NCBI GenBank assembly: GCA_035235625.1
Contig: CP141150.1
Coordinates: forward strand, 26,056,756-26,120,755
Length of the DNA stretch: 64,000 nt
Reading direction: 5' to 3'
Origin: Saururus chinensis
Lineage: Eukaryota > Streptophyta > Magnoliopsida > Piperales > Saururaceae
Under the pieces are notes generated by a model. The model saw only the letters and a list, made by a program, of their open reading frames with translations. It ran no database searches and had not been told where the DNA came from. The translations under genes were made by a program, and so were the position numbers. Positions 34,514 to 46,503 of the stretch are shown piece after piece (within the stretch, counting starts at the first letter, position 1; every line of letters begins with the position of its first letter).

Positions 34514-37500
34514 CTGCAACTCATCTGCTCCAGTTTTGGGCATCCCCTAATATGCAAGCTTTCAAGGTTGGGAGATAATTGATCATCTGGGGGGGCCTCT
34601 AGTTCAGGACAATACCAAATATTTAGCTCCTGCAATAAGTTGAGGGTGTATAGGTCTTTGGGCAGATATCTAAGACTTTTGCAATCGAATATATAAAGAT
34701 GTGTAAGCATGGGTGGAAGCCCCTCCTCCGGAAAGGACACAAGTTGAGGACAATCCGTAAGAAAGAGTTTTTCAAGGGAAGTGAGGCTGTGCAATGCCTT
34801 GGGTGGGGAAGTCAGGTTAGGGCAACTTTCTATAGAAAGACTTGTAAGAGCCGGTGGATGATCCTGATGATCCAGTGGAAGCTCGCACTCTGGGAAGTTT
34901 TTAAATTCCAATTTCTGCAAAGAAGTTAAGTTGAACAGGCCCACTTGCGGGTGAGGAGAGTAATCACATGCCAGATGCGTTAGGTGACACCCCACATGTG
35001 GGAATGGACTTAAGCTCAGGGCAGCCCAGGATTGTGAGAGAATCAAGGGTAGCAGGCAGTCCATCTACAAAGAAAGACTCCAGTTTCTGACAATCAATTA
35101 TACTCAGGTATCTAAGGGTGGGAGATAATGGCTCCTCCATGGCCAATGACCTCAATTGCTCACACTTGTTAATCGACAGGTCCTGCAATGCCGTCATCTG
35201 TGGTAGCAACTCTCTTTTCGTTCCTTCATCTTCAGACCCCAATCCCTGACTTTTAACGGGAATTCTCAAATCATGAAGCGAAGTGATGTGAGACAGTGAC
35301 TCCAACATTAAATGCAGGAGCCATGGAACCATATCAAGGGCTATGTTTGACTCAATGCAGTTTTTCAGTTCTAACCTTTCCAACTTCGGAGCTGCCATTG
35401 GAACATACCTCAAACTGGGGCAATTACTGAAGACTAGAACATGTAGTTGGGGGAGGTCTATCCGCGATGAGAAATTGGAGTTTGGGTCATTATCTTGAAT
35501 AGATGGAATGAGAGACATATTGGTTAACTCATGGCAATCTTCTATACTTAAGGAAGACAACTTAGGAACCGCCATGGAAACATCTCTCAACCTGGGGCAG
35601 TGAGTAATTTCTAGGCGATACAACAATGGAAGCTTGATGCCTATCACTCTGCTGATCCTGCCCAACTTTATCATTTCTAAACATGAGAGAGAGGAAAACC
35701 TCATGATGAACATCCACTTCGGAAACCTACCCCCGTTGTAGTTTTTGAAAGATAGAGAAAGGAGGGTGTTTGGATGAGGCTCAAGAGCTTCCAGTACCTT
35801 CACCTCCTGTTCTTCATCTCGGACTACCAAAGAAGTATCACTACTGTCCTCTTCTTGCTGGAGGGGGCTCCACTTGAATTCTAGAAATTCAATCTGTTTT
35901 TTGCTCTTTAAATCAGCCATTTCAGCCTCCTCCACGATGTCAATGTTCTCAAGATTTGAGATGACAAGTGAACCTTTGATATTATTCATATCCGTGAGCT
36001 CTCCAATTCTTCGGCATGGTTCTTTTCCAACAACGAACTCTTTCAAAGTTTCAAGATTATTCAACTTCATCATCTGCGTTGGTTGTTCAACGCTTGAATC
36101 GAAGTGAAGTTTACGTAGACAAGTGATTTTTACTATGGAATCTGGAAGTCTCCTTAACTTAGTTAAGCTGAGGTAGAGATTTTTCAGGCTTTGGAGGTCC
36201 CCTATCTCGCTTGGTATGTGGCTAAGTTGACGACAATTTTCAAGGTTTAACTCCTGTAATTTGTCAAGTTTACATATGGAATCTGGTAGACTTGATAATT
36301 GCGTACCACCAAAGTCAAGACTGCGTAGACTTGAGAGATTTCCTATGTCCTCAGGGATGTCGTGAAGAGTCTTACAACCACTGAGGTCCAATGTTTGCAG
36401 AATAGAAATTTTGTAAGTGGAGCTCGGTAGACTAGATACTGACGTACCTGAGAGGTTTAGGTACCTTAGGCTTCGGAGATTTGCCATGTTTTCTGGTAAC
36501 TTGTTGAAACTCCTACACGAACGAAGGTTCAATGCTTGCAAATTGTAAAGCTTCCCTATTAGATCTGGGAGATTCTGCAATCTCTCATTAAATGAGAGAT
36601 TGAGGTAGCGGAGATGCTTCATATTGCCAATGGAACTTGGTAGTTTTAATGTGCGAGTATCACTTAAATCCAATACATGTAATAGACTCCAACTTGAAAG
36701 CCTATCGCCAAAGGCACTGAAATCCCACAACTTACCGGCATTGAATGGAGATTCAAGCAACAACAAAATTGTGTGAAGGCTTTTAGCTTCACGAAACAAC
36801 TCAAGATCTGCTACCTCCACATGTTCCCGGAGAAGTGATAAATGTCGAATACTTCTCATCTGTGTGCATGCTTTGGAGTCCTTTTGTACTCTACAATAGA
36901 ATTTTCTTGAGACAAGGCATGCTAGGCTATGCACAAGGTCATGCATCATATTATCATTTTGAATTAGAGATCTTCTTTGCAACTCAAAATAGTACTCACT
37001 CCCAATGTCTTCCAACAATCTACCACCTTTAGCTTCCACGAGACCTTCGGCAATCCAAATTCTAACCAATTCATCTTTGTTAAACAAATAATCAGTAGGG
37101 AAAAGAGAGAGGTACTCAAAGCAACGCTTTAAAGGAGAAGGTAAGTAGTGGTAACTCACTCTTAGAGCAGGGAATATTTCATCTTCCTCTCCCTGTACGG
37201 ATTGCCAAAATTCACATTTTAATATACTTTCCCATCTTTCTTCTGCAGTGCCTCGTAAGATTCCCCCCAATACCTTAACTGCTAGGGGAACTCCTCTGCA
37301 TTTCTTCACAATTTCCATCCCTATGTGTTCCAAATTGCTATCCATATATCTATCACCCTCTTGAAATGCTTTCTCTTTGAATAAAGCCAAGCAGTGCTCT
37401 TGTTCTAAAATTCTTAATTCATATGGTCTTATTGTGCTAATAGTATTTGCAATTTTACTATTGCGAGTAGTAACAATAATTTTACTTCCATTTGCACAAC

Positions 37501-38419
37501 AATCCAATGGGGCTTCCAGTGTTTCCCACTCTTTCACTGACCAAACATCATCCAGCACAAACAAAATTCTCTTATTCCTTACCATATCTTGAAGGCGACT
37601 CTGTAATGCTCCCAATGACATGTTTGAACATGTTTTTTTTGTAGCACATTCTATCAGCTCTCTGGTCACTTTAGCAATATCAAAAAAGTCAGATACGCAT
37701 GCCCAACTTCGCAATTTAAAATGTTTTTTAACTTTCTCATCTTCAAAAGCCAATTGGGCAAGAGTAGTCTTCCCTATTCCTCCCATTCCCACTATGGGGA
37801 TTACCAAATAATTCTTCTTACTTGAATCACTTGATGACAATATTAATTCTACTATGTCTTTTTTCTCTTTCATGCGACCATGGACTGCATACTTGCTTAC
37901 AAAGGGACTTGTTTCGGGTCGTCTAGGTCGATATCGCATTGAACTCTCACCCATCATCTCTTTCAGCCCAAGATCATGTGAGTACTTTGCAATCTCATCG
38001 AGCCTTCTCAGGACCTTTTTTATCTTGCTTTTGAGGTTTGTATTAAAGGTAACATAGTGGGGGAGTTCTTTACCCTTATTTGAGAATTTGAAGAATTTGC
38101 GTACCAGAGTATTGGCTTCCTTGCTTGCTGCTTGTTCCCGCCGCACACCTTCAATGTTCATCTCATCCACGATGTCCTCCATGTCATAAGCCCACTCTCT
38201 GAGATCGTCCATCCACTCTTCCACCGGCTTATCTAGGATTTTGGCTTGAGCATCGTTGAGAACACTTTGAATTCTTGACAAATTTTCTTCAAGTCTTTTC
38301 AGCTTCTTACGGACGCCCCAAAAGTTGACAAGTTCCTGATGTTCGAGGAACTCCAATAGTTTGGGAGACAAGGTTGAGAAAATGCTGCTAATTGCAGCCT
38401 GCGCTACCATATGAGCCAT
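34510..38419 (-). CDS. CC-NBS-LRR (CNL) immune receptor
   Basis: CNL proteins detect pathogen effectors inside the cell and trigger defence. A 1151-codon frame opens at 38419 (MAHMVAQAA) and stops at 34964. Residues 1-160 form an Rx-type coiled-coil domain with an EDVID-like WAYDMEDIVDEM. The NB-ARC spans about 175-500: P-loop GMGGIGKTT 211-219, kinase-2 LFVLDDVW 286-293, RNBS-B KIIVTTRN 313-320, GVPLA 376-380, RNBS-D CFEYLSLFP 433-441 and MHD 492-494. LRRs run from about 575 (LRYLNLS, LQELNLENC), with the GELTDMNNIKGSLVISNLEN block of RGA2/R13L1-like proteins. More LRRs (GLFNLTSLQKLEF to GCPKLEQMSCR) continue in another frame at about 34943-34510. They would be joined by removing 34944-34995 (52 nt, GT...AG) or by a frameshift. 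The motifs are all intact, so the gene is probably functional or recently so. No TIR or integrated domain is seen. Confidence 0.93.
34944..34995 (-). other. Candidate 52-nt intron or frameshift in the NLR
   Basis: On the minus strand the sequence CCCACAT is followed by GTGGGGTGTC, and CACCCGCAAG precedes TGGGCCTGTTC. Removing the GT...AG interval keeps the LRR pattern in frame (SIPT, then LGLFNLTSLQ). The length is below the usual plant minimum of about 70 nt, so a one-base frameshift in this copy is an equal alternative. In that case the receptor ends at 34964, with a shorter LRR domain. Confidence 0.45.
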
Positions 38420-38762
38420 GATGATCTTCTCTTTTCACAGATTGAAGAGTTCTAATTTCAGCGATGGAGCAAAGTAGAACCAATAAACATTGCTCCCTAA
38501 AATGGAATGGAAGGAAGTCAACCTTCTAAACAGGAGATTGATGTTTTCTTATTCTCTATGCAGTTGGGAGGAAGATACATGAGCTCCAAGTACCGCATCT
38601 ACTCCATCAAAAAAATTTCATTATTAGCAGGGCGGCCACATTTAGCATTTTGTTTTCAAACTCTTGTTCTTTTGTGTTTTTTTTTTTTTTAAGGATTTGT
38701 ACGATGATTGAAGCAAGCAAGCGCGAGTCAGGACGTGGATGAAGGAAAAAATAAATTAAAGA
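38420..38762 (-). promoter_or_regulatory. NLR upstream region, squeezed against a gene relic
   Basis: Only about 350 bp separate the NLR start codon from the broken end of the CBS-domain relic. The segment contains a 14-base T run (38677-38690; A run on the minus strand). Nothing can be firmly called a TATA box. The NLR promoter must lie here or within the relic itself. Confidence 0.4.
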
Positions 38763-38771
38763 CAGGGACTG

Positions 38772-40192
38772 AGGGACCAGGGCCCTGTGGATGCCTTTGC
38801 TAAACACCTCCATGCAATCTAATACGCTGTATCGAGAACATCACAATGGAGAAGCACATAAATAAAAATCAATTGAAGAAGAATGACTCAATCTTGGGAG
38901 TCAGTTTGATTAGATTTGTACACAAGCAAGTGGCCCTGTGAAGCAATTATAATTAACTAATATTATATCAAAAAATAAATAAAATAACCGAGAACAAAGA
39001 TCAAGTGGTAGAAAAAAACCTGGTGTTTGAGTTGAGGGTCCACAAGCTGAGCACTTCTAAGTAGTGACCTATAATGGAGACACGAGCCTTCAAGTCATCG
39101 ACCGGCAACGTCTTGGTGTCCCCTTTGCAGTCAGCAACATGAAAGAGAATATCCAACTTGGTGACTATCACGGGTGCGAAGCTTTGCCTAGCGTCCGCAC
39201 TCGTGATGGCCTGGCTACGCCTCGCAGCCAGCAGCCACTCTCTTCCCTTCCCATTCGTATGCGCAAGGGAAAACAAGCAAAACAACCACAAAGCAACACA
39301 ACCAACCTGGTGCAAGGGTTTCCGCCCAAGTTATGTAAATCAGTCCGTCGAAATACACAAATAGGGAGAGGGCAGGGCTGATCCACCAAGGCTGAGAGCT
39401 CTCCTCTCTTTCTCCCTGGTTCGCTATGCAGGAAAAATCACCAATCAATCAGCCATGTCCGCAACTCAGCCATAGGCTGGCCATCCTAGAGCAATTAGAA
39501 GTACATAACCCACCCAATACAAGTGTCCTCACCCTGTCCAACTCTCACCCCAAAGCCATTCCGGGCCAGCATAGATAAGGAAGCCTTCGCGAGTCCGTAT
39601 TCTGCTAGAAGTCCTTCGCCATGCTGCCTCCAAGAGTCAGCCCATCCGAGGGAACCAGCCAACCAACTCCCATCCATCCTAGGAGTGTAGTCAGCCTGCC
39701 TGTACGAGTCGTCCCCTATGTCCAAGCAGCGCCCAACTTCGCTATTAGAGTCCCACCCTCGCAAGGACTCCTACCCAGCCTGCTCCGCAATGCGAGTAGC
39801 TCGTCCGGAACATCTCCCGCGCTGTCCCAGCATCCATCCGTGCCCAAGGGCTGTCTAGGTTGTCCGCTGCCTAGCAAAACTTGGCTATCCGCTGCCAAGT
39901 ATGGGGGTAGATGCCCCCTTTCTGCATCCGTCTAGTTTAGGGGCTAACAGTGACCATCATGATGTAGGGCTTCCAAATGAAACCAATGGTGGTGCTACCA
40001 GACTTCGTGATCATGGACCCACATGCACCGATCCAGTGCCAGGGCAGCCACGGGCATGGCCACAACATTGGTAGAGATGAGGGATTTCAAGGTGTGGGCC
40101 AGGGAGGCCATGTACGGGACCTCTACAAGCTTTTTCTTGCTAGAGAAGAGGCCCCTCATGGTCATGGCTTTTAGGAGGGGGAGGCAGGTCAT
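38772..40192 (-). pseudogene. CBS-domain (SNF4/SnRK1-gamma-like) gene relic
   Basis: From 40192 the minus strand encodes MTCLPLLKAM, then KKKLVEVPYMASLAHTLKSL and ISTNVVAMPVAA, the start of a CBS-domain pair as in plant SNF4-like proteins (PV42/KING1 type). These bind adenine nucleotides and act with SnRK1-type kinases. A roughly 2-base loss near 40055 shifts the frame to WIGACGSMI, continuing to WKPYIMMVT. A solo LTR (39166-39949, duplication GTGAC) then interrupts. Coding resumes with TKLDILFHVA and SIIGHYLEVLSLWTLNSNT. An intron at 38827-39019 (AG/GTTTTT ... GATACAG/C) leads to DCMEVFSKGIHRALVP, after which homology stops near 38772. The second half of the gene is missing. Frameshift, insertion and truncation make it a pseudogene. 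The family call rests on motif recognition alone. Confidence 0.65.
39166..39949. repeat. Solo LTR, family I (copy 1), with GTGAC duplication
   Basis: 784 bp. GTGAC at 39161-39165 precedes TATCACGGGTGCGAAG, and GGGGCTAACA is followed by GTGAC at 39950-39954. The second copy (52162-52973) shares the start (TGTCACACGCGCAAAG), TGCCTAGCGTCC, ACTCGTGATGGCCTG and the end GAGGGGCTAACA. It is more GC-rich than its surroundings. It lies within the CBS-domain relic. No internal region is present, so it is a solo LTR. Confidence 0.92.
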
Positions 40193-40239
40193 GGAGTTTA
40201 GAAATGGGTACTTGTTTGGACTTGTCTAGCTTGACCAGT

Positions 40240-41034
40240 GTTTATGACCGAAGCTTGGTGACTAACAATGGGAGGTTGCCACATCACAAAGGAAGTAGTG
40301 AGAGAGAAACTTGGGAACTAAGATCTAATATTCCCAAGGTTTCCTCCTTACACATGTCTATTGGTCTTGCAATCTAGTCATGGTAAGTGGTTAGGAAAAC
40401 GTTTTTCTACTTATCTATACCTGCCCAACAATGTACCTCTTTCCCCACCCGACAATAATTATGCATGCTTCGCATCTCATTCTACACATTGTATGTGCAA
40501 CAATGAGAAAAGTCTAAATTCATAGAAGTTGTGAGTAAAACGTGTCTATAAACACCCCAAAATATCCGCAATATCTTGTTTCTTTTATTCACTAGATATG
40601 TCTTTAAAATCTCTCATATATCCCACAATATATGAATTTTCCCCTCCTTGATTCTACCCCTTCCTCCCTCCTACGGTGCTATTGCCAAATGGCACATACT
40701 CTAGCCTCAACTCATTTCACGGTGTAGTTGGCCTGGCCTCAACTTTAGCTTGCTCGAGTCCCCCGGCCCCACAAACGCACACTTCCTCTTCCTTCTTCCT
40801 CATTCTTAGCCCCGCGCTACTTCGTAGCCATGAAGGGGTGGCAACAATACTTTGGCTGCAACTGCCACCCCTTTGTGGCCAAGAGGTAGTAAGGAAGCTC
40901 CTCTGTGCCACCAGCTGCAGAGAAGGAGCAGCAAGAAGAAAATAATGAGAGAGAGAGGAAAGAGGAGGAGAAGAAGAAGGGCATCAAGCATCAGCCTTTC
41001 CCTGTTTATTATTGCCCATCAATGTACCTCATTT
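40240..41034. other. Intergenic DNA upstream of the CBS relic
   Basis: No gene was recognised. Several overlapping ORFs at 40676-41073 lie on both strands in a GC- and purine-biased stretch and have no family features. The 5' flank and promoter of the CBS relic would have been in the first few hundred bases (40193-40600). Confidence 0.35.
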
Positions 41035-42230
41035 TGTGAGTTTAATATCCTTCAAACTTTGAGGGGGCACTAGAGTGCCTCTAGCCTAAAATAACAATTG
41101 TAGAGGACTACATAATGTGGCTTCTTTGCCCATGAATTGATCTGTTACTATACAGAAAACTAAATAAAACAATCACACAAAAAAAGGACATGAGATTTTT
41201 TTAATATGCCTAACACAAGAAAAAAGCTATGCAACTTGTCCACCGGCTAAAATTCATGCACTAGAAATTAAGAGTTTTATAAAGACTCAATTTTGTTACC
41301 AACTTCTATGCTTAGAAGTCTTCCTAGTTATTTTCCCTTCTTCTCAACAAAATCTCTTGAACTTGAAGCTTTAATCAATAATCATTTTGACTTGCTTCAT
41401 CATCAATTAGCATGTGTGTGATGTGTTTATGTCTTTCACAAAACCTTAATTCAATTTATAAAATATTTATTAATCAAACTTTCACATTTCTTTTGATAAA
41501 GCTCTCAAATTCACTCAATGGTTTTTTAAGGAATTTAGCTCAAAGGCTCTCAATTTTTCCTCTCAAAATATCATTCTTTCATTCTCAATTCTGTCTTCAT
41601 TTGGTCCTTATATAATAGTCTAAACATGTCTAGGTCTTTGTCCTTTGATAGGAAGCAAACTATTCTCGAAATGAACTAATTCAAGTAACTACGCACTATA
41701 ATCAATGATTCTATATAGTGATCGACCATTCTCCGTTCTATTTTCAAATCCCTGGAGTGTAATCTATCTTTTTGAGAGTATGAACAAATCGTTCACTATT
41801 TTGGGCCTCACAGAATTTACTCTGATTAATCTTTTCCACTAGACGATTGATCGTTCAATGTTCTAGAAAAAATATTAATATTTATTCAATATCGATCAAT
41901 TGCTACTTCATGGTTGGGTTATCGTTTATGAACTTCTTCTGATTTTTGTTCTTTTTTGTTCTATTATTTCTCTAACACTCACATAAGGTATTTCTACGAA
42001 GAACCTTAGTGTTTGTGACAATGTGTATGATGTTTACCTCTTTTACTTTTAACTTCAATCATTTTGATTAAGTCTTTCATCATGAATTTAGAACATGTTT
42101 GCTTTAGTTCTTTAAGTTATTTAATTCCAAATTTGCCTCAATAAATTACTAATCTAATTAAATGTCAAAGGGCTTAACTACACACAAATAGATATGGTTT
42201 TGTTGAACAAAATAAAGCCAAATTTCATAA
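41035..42230. repeat. Family C LTR (copy, diverged)
   Basis: Starts TGTGAGTTTAATATCC, the same as the precisely bounded copy at 11166. It shares the order of a TTTTTTTAATATGCCT-like motif, the CTTGAAGC/CTTCATC-rich middle, GATTGATCGTTC and an AAAATAAAGCCAA end. The far boundary near 42230 is approximate and no target duplication was found. The small ORF 41412-41615 inside has no features. Confidence 0.55.
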
Positions 42231-42816
42231 TGTGTCTAGCCTATCTGGACTCCGTGACCAGAGCCTCGTGTCTAGCCCACATACATGGAGGACAACTTGC
42301 CATCTACTTTTATGTAACATGTTAAGAGCCCGATGTGAGCTGCTCATGGAATTGGTCAGGAAAAGATTTTTGTAATATTTATGCTTGCCTTGCACTCATT
42401 GTATACGCTGTATGTTGACAATGAGAGGACTTTAAATTCCAAGGAGTACTTGGTGCATTGCAGTTAAGAACATTTGTGCATTTAATTTGTAGTGTGCATG
42501 TAGATGGGAGTCCATAAGTCTGTGAGTTACATCCCTTCATGTAAAGACGTATCTACTCATATTTTGTCATATTCTCTATAAAATTGACACATTTGCACTC
42601 TACATTCTTGTGGACTCGAGAACCCCTTATAAAAATAGAGAAACATATTGGTTTCTGCCAAGTTCTCTGTCAGATGGGGAATCAGCATGAGTCGACCTTG
42701 TTGAAGAACATATATGGAAATAATTCAATTCAGTTAGCTGATGTGTGGTTGGTAGACATTAGTACCCATTAGTTATAATCACTAAAATTTTCACTTTGAA
42801 TTCCATCTTATACTCA
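42231..42816. other. Intergenic DNA before the CACTA element
   Basis: No gene, repeat boundary or RNA motif recognised. The 62-codon ORF at 42584-42772 has no family features. Confidence 0.3.
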
Positions 42817-43189
42817 CATTACAACAAAAAAGTACTATTTGAGATACTTTTATTAGTGACATATACAAAATGTTGCTAATAGTGCATATTTAAGACCATA
42901 CCAAACCGTCATTAAAAAAAATCAATTTTAGCGACTCTCTTCTAAAAGATTCGCTAATACTATTTTATTTGCGACGCTTTAAAAAAAATATTGCAAATAG
43001 TCGTTGCACTGCCACAAAAGTTATTTGTGATGTTTTTATATTAAGCATCGTAAATATATATAGGTATTTTTGACACTTATATAAACATCACAAATAATAT
43101 ATGTATTTGCGACGTTTATTTTAAAACGTCACAAATAACCAATATTATTTACAATGTTTATCCATAAACATTGCAAATAGCCTAGCCTA

Positions 43190-43905
43190 TTTGTGACATT
43201 TAAGCATATATGCTGCAAATACTCTTATTATTTGCCACATATATAATTATACGTTGCAAATAACATGATTTTTTTATTTAAATTATAAAATATATTATTT
43301 AATGTATAAATATGTAGTAAATAATTACAAAAATTAACTTAATTTCTTTGGTCTCATTTGAGTGAGACTACATTCATGCACTTCAATGTGAACCCTGGCC
43401 TTGTGGGCCATGAAATTTTGTTTTGACGATGTACATATCTTGTAGGGTAGGCAGGTTGCATGCCCCCTTTTTCCGTTGGATCTCAACCAGATGGATCTCT
43501 AGGCCAAGGCTCACATACGAATAAAATGTATAAAATATAAAATATGATTATTTGCAATGTATTTGTTGAATGTCACAAATAACATAGGTTATTTGAAATG
43601 TTTAATCTTATATGTCACAAACAACCTAAGATATTTGCAATGTTTAAGTATATATGTCACAAATACTCTTATTATTTGCGACATATATAATTATATATCA
43701 CAAATAACATGATCTTATTTATTTAAATTATAAAATAATTATTTAATATATACATATTTAGTAAATAATTACAAAAAAATAAATTAATTTCTTTAGTGCC
43801 GTTTGAGTGAGATTAGGCTCATGCTTGTCAGCCCGTACCAATCTCCTGTGGGCTGTCAAATTTTGATCCGACAACACACATAAGAACATGTAGGACTTCA
43901 TAAGC
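43190..43905. repeat. About 440-bp tandem duplication inside the CACTA element
   Basis: The block starting near 43191 (containing AAATACTCTTATTATTTGCC, an AT-rich core, then CTTAATTTCTTTGG and TTTGAGTGAGACT) recurs near 43632 in the same order with moderate divergence. A third, partial version of its right half lies near 45370-45520. Confidence 0.75.
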
Positions 43906-43975
43906 AAATTTAGGTAAGAGCATCAAGTGATGCTCAGTTACCACAATTGGTAGCTGAATTTCAAAGGTCAACTAG

Positions 43976-45215
43976 TGATGTACTAAAATAATGTTTAATA
44001 AAATATTTTCAAATTTCGAATTGAAATCCTATTTTGTGTTAATTCATTGCTGATTTGGGCTATTTGTATTTTAAATACGTTAGTTGGACCTTAATTGGGT
44101 TTACATGTTTAAACAGGCTTCAACAAGATACAACTGGAAGAAGAAGTTAAGCCCAACTACCCAAAGCTATTTAAAAGTCAAGAATGGGCTCCTATTGGAC
44201 TAAACATGCATAAAATGGTCAAACACAACCTTGTGGACCCGCTTAATTTGAGACTTGTATGAATAGAACTAAATTATGAAAGAAGCTAATTTGGACAGAT
44301 TGACACAACCTTAGTATTCGGATCATATCTTTTTGTGTATAATTCGGATTGATATGATTCTGGTGGCAATGGAAAGAAGACTTCCGTGGCTACAAGTGCT
44401 ATTTCAGGAAAAAATTCCAAATTCTGAATATTTATGGGTCCAATCAGATAATCAATCAGGATGGAATCTAGAGATATGATTTCATTTTCCTCTTTGAAGC
44501 AACCCCTTCTACTCCTATAAATAGAGTGGTGGACGTGATAGAAGCATCACTCTCCCCTCTTTGGAGCTCTCTTCTCCTATTTTCTTCTCTACTTTTATAT
44601 TTTTGTTTTTAGTTTTATTGTAATGGCTTTCTAAGCTCTCAAGCTAAGGCTAGAGGTGATTTGTAACAATCTAATGGAGTTCAATTCATGTTTCATCAAT
44701 GGTTTCAAGTAAGTCTTGTTTATTTGAAGTGATGTTTATTTAATATTGTTCTTCTTCTTGTTTCTTTATGATTTAGATACATAAGATGCTTGAAGGCTCT
44801 CCTTCTTGATCTTTTGTGATTTGGATACATAGAAATATTTAAGAGTCAATTGTTTTTATCCTTCATCTATCCAAAGCATTTCTATCTTTATTTTCAATCT
44901 TAATGTTCATATCTTCCGGTTAGATAGAATTTTCATTCGATTCTAACTGAGATAACATGATACATGAAGAACATCATTAGATGTTACAATGATCCTTAAT
45001 GCCTTAATATTTTCTCATCTTGATTTTTTAACTTTTTATTGCCTCAATACTCTTCTACTCTTTCTTTCTTAGATTTTTCTTTTCTCTATTTTTTTTCGTA
45101 ATCATTTTCTTTGTTACACAAGGCTTTCCCTGTAGATCGACTTTGTCTACTACAATTGGCAAGTAAAAAAATTTGAATTAGACTAATTCATAGTCTTGGT
45201 TTGGATGTAACACCA
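43976..45215 (+). repeat. Solo LTR, family H (copy 2), with ACTAG duplication
   Basis: ACTAG at 43971-43975 precedes TGATGTACTAAAATAATG. The other end, GTAACACCA at 45215, is followed by ACTAG (45216-45220), giving TG...CA ends and a perfect 5-bp duplication. The full-length relative is at 14315-15685. It lies inside the CACTA element. No primer site or coding is present. Confidence 0.9.
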
Positions 45216-45639
45216 ACTAGTAGCTCTGTTAGTTAGAAAATGTGGGCACGAGCTGCAAACAATTGTAATTTCTTTGATTAAAATTGAAATTGAAGCCTTC
45301 AACGGAAATATTTGATGATGATATCAAAACTCTAAAGGTAAAAGTTGCATCTTTACAAAAATTTCAATTTATATATTCATTCATGTTTGTGTGATATAGG
45401 GGATCACATATGTTAGCATGAGCTCCAACCCTTGTATGACATTAGAATTTGATTCAATGACACACATAGCTCAAGGGCAAGTAGGTTGATGCCCATTGCG
45501 CCATCGGATCTCAATCCCTAAGCTCACATAAACTGCACTAAATAAATTAATTTGATTTTTTTAGCCTACTATGTATATTGTATTTGTACATATTAAATAA
45601 TATTATTAAATACAAATAGAATATATTAAGATCCTTTTA

Positions 45640-46020
45640 TTCCCCCTTGCTGCTGGCTGGTGGGAAAGGAGAGGAAGGGTTGGCCCGCTACTTCCCAACT
45701 CCTGGTTGGAGTAGAGAGGAGAGAGGAGGGGAATTGGAGTCCGGCACCTCTCCCCCACTCACCCGCTCCCCCCCCCCCCCTTCTCCCTTGCTTCCCTCTT
45801 TGTTTCCTACTAGAGCGGGAGCAGAGGAGGGGTGCCAGACTCCTCCTTCCACCGACGTCTGGCATTCCCCCCCCTCCCACACACACAAACACTCTACCAT
45901 CCCCTATTGCTGGCCGGAGGAGGAGAGGAAGGGCACCGGGCTCCTCCTCTGCTGGAGTCTGCAGTCTAGCGCCGCTTGCCCCCTCCCTTGCTGGTCACGT
46001 GCTCCCGCCATTTTTTTTAA
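45640..46020. repeat. GC-rich low-complexity block inside the CACTA element
   Basis: A CT/GA-rich segment with a C run near 45769-45780 and repeats of the type GGAGAGGAAGGG. Long frames are open on both strands because stops are rare in such sequence; they are not judged to be genes. Confidence 0.7.
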
Positions 46021-46503
46021 AATTATAAGTTTATTAGCGATGTTTTTTTAAAATTATATATTTATTAGAGACAATTTAATAAAGTGTTGCTAATATTAAT
46101 TTATTAGCGACACAATTAGAAAATTGTCACTAATATTATATAATTAATGATGCATGCATATGTTTACCAAAATCATGTGTATTAGCAACATTTTATAAAA
46201 AACAATGCTAAAAACTATACTTGTAGCAACATTAAAAATTAAACATCACTATAATTTAAGATATTAGTGACGTTTAATAAATGTTGATAATATGCTATTT
46301 TTTATGAAAAAAAGGTCACAAATAATTATTTGCGACACAATTAAGAAAGTAGCAAATATGTATATCTGAAGCAAAAAAAGCATCACTACTAACATTTATT
46401 AGCAATGCTTTTTCATATACGTCATAAGTTAGGAATTGTGACGGGACATTTTTATGCTTTTAGCGACGTACGCTAATAGGTATTTTTTAAAGTGTCGCAA
46501 TAC

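Noticed and set aside
35874..38057. + strand ORFs of 63-77 codons
   Set aside because: All are antisense shadows of the NLR coding sequence.
40676..41073. Several overlapping ORFs on both strands
   Set aside because: Purine/pyrimidine-biased sequence; none shows a domain pattern or splice support.
45626..46051. Overlapping 70-134-codon ORFs on both strands
   Set aside because: GC-rich low-complexity sequence with a C run; stops are rare there by composition, and frames are open on both strands at once.
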